Positions 1 through 5,117 of a stretch of 6,339 nt of DNA are shown in pieces. Position numbers and translations under genes: made by a program. The notes beneath the pieces were generated by a model that searched no databases, had not been told where the DNA came from, and saw only the letters and a program-made list of their open reading frames with translations. The stretch covers positions 1-6,339 of the forward strand of contig PXAP01000079.1 in the NCBI GenBank assembly GCA_003567115.1. Reading direction: 5' to 3'. Position 1 is the stretch's first letter, and each line of letters begins with the position of its first letter. This stretch comes from Bacteroidota bacterium (GTDB lineage Bacteria; Bacteroidota; Bacteroidia; Bacteroidales; PUMT01).

Positions 1-594
1 CGCGAACCTGGTGGAAGTGGCATAATCCGTGCCTTCCCTGCCATAAGGCTCAAAACACAACATTGCCTTATCAACGGCTTCCAGCGCGTCAGAATCATGT
101 TTCCGTAAATAATCCCTTATTGCTTCCAGCGAATCCCATAAACTATAAACATCCAAACCATAAAATCCGGCCTGCTTGTCATACGTATTACCTTCATTGT
201 GTTCCCTGAGCCATTCCATCATTTCGGCAACTTCCCAGTTTGCCCACATCCATGTTGGCCACCTGTGGAATTTTTTCAACACCTCAAGGGCGGATTCTCC
301 TCCGTTTTCATAATTACGGACATACCGGTTTATCCTGTAGCAATCCGGCCAGTCGCCTTCGACACCGATAATATTGAAATTTTTCTCCTGTACAAGTCGA
401 CGGGTAATTCGGGCCCGCCATAGATAATACTCATGTGTGCCATGGGAAGCTTCCCCCAGCAGCACTATCCTGGCATCTCCTATTCTATCCATCAACGGCT
501 CCAGGCCGTGTTCCAGATCATGTGAGTTATTGCCAATCAGCGTCATGATGTCATGCTCGCTGATATCATCAATACCTTTCTCAAATATCCCCAT
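1..594 (-). CDS. Erythromycin esterase family protein, N-terminal 198 residues (3' end off window)
   Basis: Reading the minus strand from ATG 594 gives 198 codons that stay open to base 1, so the C-terminal part lies outside the window. Motifs seen: GEASHGTHE at residues 47-55, WRARITRRL at 59-67, VEGDWPDCYRINRYVR at 78-93, PTWMWANWEV at 113-122 and GFYGLDVYSLWDSL at 143-156. In the erythromycin esterase family (PF05139: EreA, EreB and many housekeeping relatives) the catalytic His and the metal- or proton-handling Glu are H46 and E74 in EreB. Here H51 and E79 have the same 28-residue spacing, and R60 matches EreB R55. EreA/EreB hydrolyse the macrolide lactone. Most chromosomal members with this RVNRYVR/GLDVYSL signature have no proven substrate, so macrolide resistance should not be assumed. 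The start has no Shine-Dalgarno sequence. An intrinsic terminator ends only about 24 bases upstream, so the promoter must be very close or overlap it. Confidence 0.93.
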   Translation of the reverse strand, partial: MGIFEKGIDDISEHDIMTLIGNNSHDLEHGLEPLMDRIGDARIVLLGEASHGTHEYYLWRARITRRLVQEKNFNIIGVEGDWPDCYRINRYVRNYENGGESALEVLKKFHRWPTWMWANWEVAEMMEWLREHNEGNTYDKQAGFYGLDVYSLWDSLEAIRDYLRKHDSDALEAVDKAMLCFEPYGREGTDYATSTRFA

Positions 595-618
595 ATTATC
601 TTTTTCACAATTAACCTA

Positions 619-646
619 CAAAAAAAGAACCATAATGAGGCTCTTT
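619..646 (-). terminator. Rho-independent terminator between small frame and esterase
   Basis: On the minus strand an 8-bp stem AAAGAGCC/GGTTCTTT (one G-T pair) encloses the 7-base loop TCATTAT, and the T-run continues for several more bases. It lies about 35 bases past the stop of the small frame at 681 and 24 bases before the esterase ATG. It probably ends a transcript coming from the small frame or its vanished parent gene. An attenuator in the esterase leader is also possible. Confidence 0.6.
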
Positions 647-680
647 AGACTGATTCACATCTCCATTTAGATCTTGCAGT

Positions 681-779
681 TTATAGATGATCCTGATCCC
701 TGCTATTTACGATCTTACATCCTTTCGTGGTTAATTCCTTTTTTAATTTTTCAAATTCATCTGCATCGATGGGTCTCAT
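681..779 (-). CDS. Small unassigned protein or 3' remnant (32 aa)
   Basis: ATG 779 to TAA 681 encodes MRPIDADEFEKLKKELTTKG followed by CKIVNSRDQDHL. The frame is open further upstream to a stop at 879-881, with no other ATG. The composition (acidic and lysine-rich helix, no odd codons) looks like real coding sequence, and a terminator follows at 619-646. Because the open frame extends upstream without a start, it may be the C-terminal end of a lost gene rather than a true small gene. I do not recognise the family. Confidence 0.3.
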   Translation of the reverse strand: MRPIDADEFEKLKKELTTKGCKIVNSRDQDHL

Positions 780-902
780 CTTCGATAAGGGTTGCTGAAG
801 GGGAGCAGGAAGCTGGTGGGATGATTTGTAAATGATCAGTTGCCTGCCGGGACGTGAATGTAGAGGTCTGCTGGTAATTTAAACCAATAGTTTTCGTTTT
901 GA

Positions 903-1031
903 ATGACAATGGTGCCTATGCGGATCAGAAATTTCCGCCTCAACCATGCATCCTCTTCTGATGCGAGATGGCTCCGCAATATACTTAACCGGGAGGGGAA
1001 GAGGCAAAGGCTCCGGGAGCATCTTTGCTAA
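903..1031 (+). pseudogene. C-terminal scrap resembling CapA/poly-gamma-glutamate biosynthesis protein
   Basis: The plus-strand frame 903-1031 contains MTMVPMRIRNFRLNHASSSD and then ARWLRNILNREGKR. The pattern VPMxIRxFRLNxAS..DAxWLRxxLNREG is what I recall from the very end of CapA/YwtB-type (poly-gamma-glutamate synthesis, metallophosphatase-like) proteins. A frame just upstream (about 875-912) reads PIVFVLNDNG in another phase, which fits the strand preceding this tail and implies a frameshift. From about base 1005 the likeness stops and the sequence becomes the antisense of the FISUMP remnant. The catalytic metallophosphatase domain is absent, so this is debris. The assignment rests on memory of the family pattern. 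Confidence 0.42.
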
Positions 1032-1284
1032 CATATCTTGTTGTTACGCTTCCCCTGTCCTGGTGCCCGTCATCCAGCCTGCCCAACTGGAACAGGTCGC
1101 CATAAGCTTCGCTGTCATTATAAGCCGAAGCAACTCTTGATGCCCCAAGATTGCGGTCCATCCATAATTTGCGGTTTGCTCCTTCGACTATAGGCCCGAT
1201 TTTCGGACTATTGAAAGCATTATCAAAGCCGGTTAAGCGAAATCCACCGGCCGGCAAATGCCATTTGAAAGCTCTTTTAAGAGC
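985..1284 (-). pseudogene. FISUMP-family (TIGR02145) fragment, copy 1
   Basis: The minus-strand frame from 1284 to the TAA at 985-987 has no ATG. It carries NRKLWMDRNLGASRVASAYN and then EAYGDLFQLGRLDDGHQ, the hallmark start of the Fibrobacter succinogenes major paralogous domain that is common in secreted or lipid-anchored proteins of Bacteroidota. Intact members go on through DTPG..DWR, NPCPSGYRLPT..EW and GAFASPLKLPxAGYR to end in YSVRCLKD. Here the frame stops soon after YVSKDAPGAFASSPPG. No signal peptide or lipobox is visible. It shares 17 identical bases (1151-1167) with copy 2 at 3442-3458, encoding the WMDRN motif. It is a broken gene, flanked by unrelated scraps on both sides. Confidence 0.72.
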
Positions 1285-1286
1285 TT
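1269..1286. repeat. Short inverted repeat AAGCTCTT-TT-AAGAGCTT
   Basis: An 8-bp perfect inverted repeat with a 2-base centre sits at the 5' limit of the FISUMP copy 1 frame. No T-run follows on either strand, so it is not a terminator. It may be an operator-like site or chance. Confidence 0.35.
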
Positions 1287-1346
1287 AATGATGAAAAATA
1301 TTTTACAAAGAACTTAATTGACAACAAGTTCTGAAAAACCCATATT

Positions 1347-1377
1347 AAAAGCAAATTTTTGCGTATTTTTTGCTTTT
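1347..1377 (-). terminator. AT-rich hairpin, possible terminator after the ImmA/IrrE tail
   Basis: AAAAGCAAA (1347-1355) pairs with TTTGCTTTT (1369-1377) across a 13-base loop. It lies about 34 bases past the minus-strand stop at 1411, where a terminator for the ImmA/IrrE fragment and ATPase transcripts would be expected. The stem is AT-rich and the T-tract is short, so it is weak. Confidence 0.33.
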
Positions 1378-1410
1378 TACCATGAATCAGACAATTAAGG
1401 CTGATATCCT

Positions 1411-1650
1411 TTACCCTTCCGGGGAAAGACAACGCCCTTGTCCCGATCTCCTGTAATAAGCAATAACCGTGTATATCAGGGTGTTAAATGAGACGTTGAA
1501 GTAATGCTGTATTCTAAAAAGTGTTTCAGTGCTTATTAAGCTCTTTCCAGTCTTTTCCTTATCAGGAATTAATTCCAACATTCCATTTTCAGGCATTATA
1601 AAACATGCTGCAAAAATAGTTGTATCGGCAAAATCAAAAAAGCTCAACAG
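1411..1650 (-). pseudogene. C-terminal tail of an ImmA/IrrE-type protein
   Basis: On the minus strand, in a different frame from the ATPase, the sequence reads IFAACFIMPENGMLELIP, then STETLFRIQHYFNVSFNTLI and YTVIAYYRRSGQG before the stop at 1411. The pattern A..FAA.FLMPE..L....., I....L..I.HYFGVS..ALLYRL is the C-terminal part of ImmA/IrrE (COG2856) metallopeptidases. These proteins cleave repressors in mobile elements or act as toxins in XRE-ImmA toxin-antitoxin pairs. The zinc-binding HExxH helix should lie just upstream, but that position is occupied by the end of the ATPase gene (stop 1634). The frame stays open to 1695 only as a shadow of the ATPase. I read it as the 3' remnant of a gene cut where the ATPase gene was joined. 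Confidence 0.6.
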
Positions 1651-2821
1651 GGTCAATTTCCAGGAACTCCTGCCACAATAAGCTTTTGTTATCAATAACG
1701 TAGACCCTGTCAGGATTAAACCTGGAGCAGAAAGTATTCATCCCCCTTCTGGTGAAACCGGAATGGCCGCTCTTTACCTCAACAGCAACAACCTTACCAC
1801 GTTTCTCAAGAACAAAATCAACCTCCTCACCCCTTTCCCTCCAGTAATAAACAGAATAATCCCCGGCTGCAGAATAATTTACCAGGTGGGCGCCGGCAGC
1901 CGACTCAATTATATGACCCCACTTCCCCGGATCCAGTATAATCTCACCAAACATTTCATTTCTCTGGGCACTCAGAAGCGCGTTATTGTACACATGGAAC
2001 TTAGGGCTTGATGAGCGTTTCCTTATTGTTCCCGATGCATATTTTTCTATCCCGCCAAGTAACCCCGCGGTATCAAGCAACCGAAGATAATGCGCCAGTG
2101 TTGTCGTGTTGCCTGCATCATGCAATTGCCCCATAATTTTGGTAAAAGACAATATCCTCCCGGAATAAAGGCAACCAAGTTCAAAAAGCATCTTCATCAA
2201 TGCAGGTTTGTCAACACGTGTCAGCATCAGGATATCTTTTGAAACGCTTGTTTCTATGATACTGTCTCTTATATACCGTTTCCAACGGGATTCATCATCA
2301 ACAAGAGGGGCACTGCCAGGATAACCGCCAAACCATGCATACTTCTCAGCATCCCATCCAAAAGCGCCCGACATTTCAGACAGCGACCAGTGAGTCAGTT
2401 GGATGATCTCAAACCTGCCGGTAAGGGATTCAGTAAGCCCTTTTTTAAGAAGAAGGCGGGATGAACCAAGAAGAAGTAATTTAATATTAAGTCCTGACCG
2501 GGAGTCCTCATCCCAGTATTTTTTAACTGTCTCACTCCAGTTGGAAACCTTCTGTATCTCATCGATAACAAGGAGAACCTCACTGGCCGCACCTGTCCGG
2601 AGTTTCAACCTTGCCGCCTCCCAAACCTGTCCCAGCCACTCAGCATCACCCGCGGGAACATCATCGGCAGATTCGAACAGCCACGGCACATCCAGTCCTT
2701 TCACCAGCTGTTCCGCGAGGGTAGTCTTCCCCACCTGTCTCGGCCCCATCAATACCTGGATAAACCTTCTGGGTTCATTTATCCTCTCTTTAACAAGCTT
2801 ATAATGTGGTCTTACAAACAT
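1634..2821 (-). CDS. AAA ATPase of the DUF4143 (COG1373) family
   Basis: This complete protein has 395 residues from ATG 2821. An in-frame TTG at 2839 would add six residues, but that codon lies inside the operator-like repeat. Purine-rich GAAGAA precedes the ATG and family proteins start at the same point, so I prefer ATG. Counted from the TTG (subtract six for ATG): Walker A GPRQVGKTT at 32-40, Walker B LLVIDE at 89-94, sensor-like LLLLGSS at 121-127, a likely arginine finger in SLTGRFE (R142), GGYPG at 171-175, and the DUF4143 winged-helix/nuclease-like C-terminus. The latter contains WRERGEEVDFVLEKRGKV and VEVKSG, an E-D-ExK arrangement (D341, E354, K356) like PD-(D/E)xK folds. The family is widespread in archaea and Bacteroidota with unclear biology; a toxin/antitoxin or DNA-related role has been suggested but I cannot show one here. 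No partner gene adjoins it. Its 3' end abuts an ImmA/IrrE remnant. Confidence 0.93.
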   Translation of the reverse strand: MFVRPHYKLVKERINEPRRFIQVLMGPRQVGKTTLAEQLVKGLDVPWLFESADDVPAGDAEWLGQVWEAARLKLRTGAASEVLLVIDEIQKVSNWSETVKKYWDEDSRSGLNIKLLLLGSSRLLLKKGLTESLTGRFEIIQLTHWSLSEMSGAFGWDAEKYAWFGGYPGSAPLVDDESRWKRYIRDSIIETSVSKDILMLTRVDKPALMKMLFELGCLYSGRILSFTKIMGQLHDAGNTTTLAHYLRLLDTAGLLGGIEKYASGTIRKRSSSPKFHVYNNALLSAQRNEMFGEIILDPGKWGHIIESAAGAHLVNYSAAGDYSVYYWRERGEEVDFVLEKRGKVVAVEVKSGHSGFTRRGMNTFCSRFNPDRVYVIDNKSLLWQEFLEIDPVELF

Positions 2822-2828
2822 TTTCTTC

Positions 2829-2864
2829 AATTTACTCAATATTACGAGTAAATTTACTCAATAA
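2829..2864. promoter_or_regulatory. Operator-like repeat at the start of the DUF4143 ATPase gene
   Basis: The 13-mer AATTTACTCAATA occurs twice in direct orientation (2829-2841 and 2851-2863), exactly 22 bp apart, about two DNA turns. Between them is an inverted half-site, making the perfect 14-bp palindrome GAGTAAATTTACTC at 2846-2859. The array ends 7 bp before the chosen ATG. Three half-sites with helical phasing over the start region suggest a dimeric repressor site, plausibly autoregulation. The binding protein is unknown. Confidence 0.55.
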
Positions 2865-2899
2865 ATAATCAATTTCAAAACTTTCATTTATCCTTCATG

Positions 2900-2933
2900 A
2901 AAAAACAAAAACCATCCCGTCAGGATGTCCTGA
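2900..2933 (-). terminator. Hairpin plus T-tract, possible terminator upstream of the ATPase
   Basis: Read on the minus strand, CATCC-TGACG-GGATG is followed by GTTTTTGTTTTTT, as in a weak intrinsic terminator, which would close the AbiEii-remnant transcript before the ATPase gene. The same place also holds the perfect palindrome TCAGGATGTCCTGA (2920-2933), which could compete as an alternative fold or be a separate site. Confidence 0.4.
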
Positions 2934-3062
2934 TGCTGACACGTGTGGGAAAATCTTATTAAAGTCTTTTTCCTTTACACTTATATATAACGCCTGAAGA
3001 AACGAAAAACATCATCAATAATTACCTTAACCCTCTTCTTTGACTTAAATCTTTCGGGTAAG

Positions 3063-3200
3063 TTAATTGTAGTCGGGAACAGTAAAACCCGGCAGAAGCA
3101 TAACATCATAAAAATCCCTGCCTTTAATACGGGGCAACATGGCAGATACCTTCATGGAGCAAAGAACATCATCAGGAGAGACCGCTTCGAGGTATTTAAA
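3063..3200 (-). pseudogene. C-terminal remnant of an AbiEii-type nucleotidyltransferase toxin
   Basis: The minus frame from 3200 reads KYLEAVSPDDVLCSMKVSAM, then LPRIKGRDFYDVM and LLPGFTVPDYN before TAA at 3063. The pattern of a substrate-loop/helix LLxxKxxAxxxRxKGRDFYDxxxLL followed by KPDYxYL is the C-terminal half of the AbiEii/DUF1814 family, the nucleotidyltransferase toxin of AbiE-type abortive infection and TA systems. The catalytic N-terminal nucleotidyltransferase motif (GSxxxxxDLD-like) and any AbiEi antitoxin are missing. Past the stop the sequence continues with LTRKI and, in another frame, LPERFKSKKRVKVII, as expected of a decayed tail running to about 2940. The fragment starts exactly where the FISUMP terminator T-run ends, so the two pieces are joined at about 3200. 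Confidence 0.6.
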
Positions 3201-3230
3201 AACTCCCTGCCCGGCGGGACAGGGAGTTTA
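3198..3230 (-). terminator. Rho-independent terminator of FISUMP copy 2
   Basis: Minus-strand AAACTCCCTG pairs with CAGGGAGTTT (10 bp). The loop TCCCGCCGGG can extend the stem by three G-C pairs past a bulge, and TTTTT follows. It lies about 20 bases after the FISUMP stop codon (3249), the expected place. This is the strongest terminator in the window. Confidence 0.85.
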
Positions 3231-3248
3231 AGTGTCAAAGTGTCTGAA

Positions 3249-3718
3249 TCAATCAGAAGTGTCATCCTTAAGGCAACGCACAGAGTAGCTGGTAGTACTT
3301 GTAGTACCACTAACAGGGGTTCCGGTTGTGGAATTTGTCCATGTAATAGCTTCATGCCCGTCTCTTAAACGTCCCCACTGGTATAAATCTCCATAAGCCA
3401 GGTGGTCATCAGAAGCTGTTGCAACCTGTAAAGCTCCCAGGTTGCGGTCCATCCATAACCTCCCTTTTGCTGCTAAAACTATTCCATAAGTGACCTCCTC
3501 ACCACGGTATGTGAAAGTGACTTCGTTGGCAAAATCTCCGGCCTCCAGGTCCACCCCGTATTTCTTCCCGCGTTCAAAACCACCTTCAGGGGGTGATTTT
3601 GCCAGATAAGTATAGTCCCCGCCAATCTCTAAACCTATGGCCATATCGCCGTCATGTTCACCGGAGTGGCTTTATTGATCCTGATATCGCAAGGAAGCAA
3701 ATTATTAAAATCATTATC
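3249..3718 (-). pseudogene. FISUMP-family protein, copy 2, with frameshift and internal deletion
   Basis: The intact frame runs from ATG 3644 to the stop at 3249 (131 codons): IGLEIGGDYTYLAKSPPEGG at residues 3-22, VTFTYRGEEVTYGIV at 42-56, WMDRNLGA at 64-71, YGDLYQWGR at 84-92, and the true family C-terminus YSVRCLKD at 120-127. Normal members carry roughly 100 more residues between the DGHE region and YSVRCLKD (the NPCPSGYRLPT and GAFASPLKLP blocks). Here TTGTPVSGTTSTT joins straight to SYSVRC, an in-frame deletion. Upstream, another frame (about 3647-3718) reads NDFNNLLPCDIRINKATPVN and then MTAIW, which looks like the preceding part of the protein, so a frameshift near 3645 has separated it. 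No signal peptide remains. A strong terminator follows. It is probably non-functional, though the short form could still be made. Confidence 0.7.
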
Positions 3719-3835
3719 CCTGACTTAGGAATTAATCCAGCTATTGCAGGAATTCATTTAAGGATGCTGTAAAGTATGGGCGGGATACAGGCACACCCCT
3801 TGGGTTGAGGATCAAAAGAGCAGCCTTCCTGTAAA
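3719..3835. other. Intergenic stretch with nothing recognisable
   Basis: Short frames exist on the minus strand (for example one reading GVPVSRPYFTASLNEFLQ before a stop) but none has a start, a recognised motif or a continuation. It may be part of the mobile-element remnant whose end lies at 3836-3884. Confidence 0.4.
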
Positions 3836-3884
3836 TTTCACTTGAAAAGAATACCACTGTTTCAGTTGAAAAGTATACCACTTT
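3836..3884. repeat. 24-bp tandem repeat resembling an IS21-family end
   Basis: Two units (3836-3859 and 3860-3883) match at 21 of 24 positions. The shared core is TTGAAAAG, then A or T, then ATACCACT. On the minus strand this reads GTGGTAT(A/T)CTTTTCAA twice. Multiple short terminal repeats of this style are found at the ends of IS21-family elements, and I recall similar wording in Bacteroidota copies. No istA or istB coding sequence is recognisable nearby, so at most an end remnant survives. Confidence 0.45.
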
Positions 3885-3912
3885 AATGCAAGATTAATAA
3901 TTATTTTTCATT

Positions 3913-4104
3913 CATTAATGTCCGATTAATTTCAATAATATTGTTACTAATTTATTATATATCAAATTATTAAGGCGTTATTAGTTGCGTGTTGATTTCA
4001 TTTAAAGAATTTGTATTTTGGCTTCAATTAGTAGGATATTAATATTGATAATCAGGCAACTACAAATCTACAGTTTAAAACAATTATTTAATCGGACACT
4101 TGTG
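3913..4104. mobile_element. 192-bp MITE-like element with TIRs and 9-bp target duplication
   Basis: The left end CATTAATGTCCGATTAAT (3913-3930) and the reverse complement of the right end, CACAAGTGTCCGATTAAA (4087-4104), match at 14 of 18 positions, with TGTCCGATTAA perfect. The element is flanked immediately by the perfect 9-bp direct repeat TTTTTCATT (3904-3912 and 4105-4113), as expected for a target-site duplication. The inside is AT-rich with stops in all frames, so no transposase is encoded. A 9-bp duplication suits IS4-type transposases (IS10 and IS50 also make 9 bp). I cannot assign the mobilising element. The exact duplication suggests a fairly recent insertion. Confidence 0.75.
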
Positions 4105-4111
4105 TTTTTCA

Positions 4112-4264
4112 TTAGTAAAAGAATTGAAAAAGAATAAAAAAAGGACTCAGCAATACTTACATAAACTGACTGAATTAAATTCCCTTGGCTCTGAAATCTG
4201 GAAAGATATCGATATAGACCAATATGTTCAACAGGAAAGACAATATAGATCTGCTGATTCTTGA
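4112..4264 (+). pseudogene. C-terminal remnant of an antitoxin-like protein
   Basis: The plus frame ending at TGA 4262-4264 reads LVKELKKNKKRTQQYLHKLT, then ELNSLGSEIWKDIDIDQYVQ and QERQYRSADS. A helix followed by (G)SE.WKDIDxDxYVxxER resembles the toxin-wrapping C-terminus of VapB-type antitoxins paired with PIN-domain toxins. No start codon or DNA-binding N-terminus remains. The frame enters from the MITE end, and across the MITE it can be joined to KINNYFS before a stop at 3884-3886. No PIN toxin follows: the next bases give only an overlapping 18-codon frame and then a minus-strand gene. The assignment is tentative, based on tail pattern alone. Confidence 0.33.
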
Positions 4265-4303
4265 AGAATTAGAGTTGTAACATACCAAACCAATATCCAA
4301 AAA

Positions 4304-4821
4304 TCATCTTCTGATCTTCCTGTAAGCGTGACATTTAAATTCCTCTGCATCTGACTGGTCATATCTGGTCAAATTACATAAAGGCTCCTGATCCGGATCA
4401 TTATCGTGGATACAGGTAATACAAAGAGCCGGTTTGTTAATTAGTTCTGAATTAACTTCATACCCCTCATCATCAAATAATCCGTCAATTTTACCGGGGC
4501 TTATATCATCAATATTTCTAAACCCTGATATTGTTTTTCGTTTTCTTATCGCTTTATCAATTTCGTAATCGCCGTCCGGATCGCTTTCACCGGTTAAACA
4601 CCTAAAACAAGAATTAGCGGCAAAAAGGAGCCGATAACCCAGATGTCTTTCCCGCAAGCACATTTGACACCTTCCTCATAGTCCGATAATGCTGAGTTTA
4701 ACCGTTTCTTTAAATCCTGTGGATTTTCCCCGGGTTTTAACTTGATATGCTGTTTAATAGAATCTCTTATTGAAATCGGTTTAAATCCCATCAATTTACT
4801 TTTTTTACCATACCTGCGCAT
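4304..4821 (-). pseudogene. Cysteine-rich hypothetical protein, one-base frameshift (about 172 aa if repaired)
   Basis: Two overlapping minus-strand frames form one protein. The first, from ATG 4821, gives SIRDSIKQHIKLKPGENPQD and then KCACGKDIWVIGS. The second continues LFAANSCFRCLTGESDPDGD, then YEIDKAIRKRK, CITCIHDNDPDQEPLC and NLTRYDQSDAEEFKCHAYRK to the stop at 4304. The switch falls at the A5 run (T5 on the coding strand) at 4622-4626. Restoring one base joins IGS to LFAANSCFRC smoothly. The paired CxCG, CFRC, CITC and C..C cysteines suggest one or two zinc knuckles. I recall similar Bacteroidota proteins with CGxxIWxxGS...CFTCITGE but no known function. The frameshift may be a sequencing error, real decay or homopolymer phase variation. 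A TAnnTTTG element lies just upstream. Confidence 0.6.
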
Positions 4822-4834
4822 TTTTCAGATGAAC

Positions 4835-4842
4835 CAAAAATA
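4835..4842 (-). promoter_or_regulatory. Bacteroidota-type -7 element TATTTTTG
   Basis: On the minus strand TATTTTTG fits TAnnTTTG, the -7 box of the Bacteroidota primary sigma factor. It lies 13 bases before the ATG at 4821 of the cysteine-rich gene, giving a very short leader. No clear TTG/TTTG -33 box stands 19-21 bases upstream, so this is only a partial promoter match. Confidence 0.3.
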
Positions 4843-4865
4843 GTTATAATTATCTTACCGGCTTT

Positions 4866-4883
4866 TGATTATTCAGATAATCA
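4866..4883. repeat. Small inverted repeat at the stop of the truncated helical ORF
   Basis: TGATTAT and ATAATCA form a 7-bp stem around TCAG, overlapping the minus-strand TGA at 4881-4883. It is AT-only apart from one G-C pair and has no T-run on the minus strand, so it is a weak terminator at best. Confidence 0.3.
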
Positions 4884-5117
4884 AATGACCTCCTGCAACT
4901 TAATTCGAACCTTTTTATAATCAATTTCCTGCCACGCTTTCAATAAGGGAATAAAACCGCGGTTATTTGTATTTCTGATTTTCTCCAGTAACAACAGTAT
5001 CATTCCCCTGTTCCTGTCCTTTAGTTCCTCAACATAATTATAATCGCCGTTATCGAGCTGGCTTGTCAGTTTTTGCAGCAATTCATCTGTGTATGTATTC
5101 CTCTCAATTTCCCAGCC
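4881..5117 (-). pseudogene. 3' fragment of an unrecognised small helical protein
   Basis: The minus frame is open from 5117 to TGA 4881 without an ATG. It encodes ERNTYTDELLQKLTSQLDNG, then DYNYVEELKDRNRGMILLLL and EKIRNTNNRGFIPLLKAWQE followed by IDYKKVRIKLQEVI. It looks like two or three amphipathic helices, vaguely HEAT-repeat-like (FIPLLKAW...VR..L), with normal coding composition. The only in-frame alternative start is TTG 5081, which gives 66 residues. Upstream, the sequence meets the duplicated 3' end of the BASS gene at 5113, where the coding frame stops (5118-5120), so the gene's 5' part appears to have been replaced. I do not recognise the family. Confidence 0.45.

Noticed and set aside
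1..594. Calling the esterase a macrolide resistance gene (ereA/ereB)
   Set aside because: The catalytic residues are present, but the family is mostly of unknown substrate and the C-terminal half is not visible.
199..670. Plus-strand open frames at 199-423 and 437-670
   Set aside because: They are antisense to, or overlap the start of, the well-supported esterase on the minus strand and have no recognisable motifs.
946..1140. Plus-strand open frame 946-1140
   Set aside because: Antisense of the FISUMP copy 1 frame, and in a different phase from the CapA-like scrap.
1763..2804. Open frames at 1763-2011 (+), 2403-2804 (+) and 2395-2592 (-)
   Set aside because: All lie inside the DUF4143 ATPase gene in other frames. 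The ATPase frame carries the Walker and C-terminal motifs.
3152..3355. Minus-strand open frame 3152-3355
   Set aside because: It runs through the FISUMP C-terminus in another frame, across its terminator and into the AbiEii remnant in a non-homologous phase.
3836..3884. CRISPR-like reading of the tandem repeat
   Set aside because: There are only two units with no spacers between them and no cas genes; the IS-end explanation fits better.
4223..4279. Short plus frame reading MFNRKDNIDLLILEELEL as a possible toxin start
   Set aside because: It is only 18 codons long and out of frame with the better antitoxin-like tail; a PIN toxin would continue for over 100 residues.
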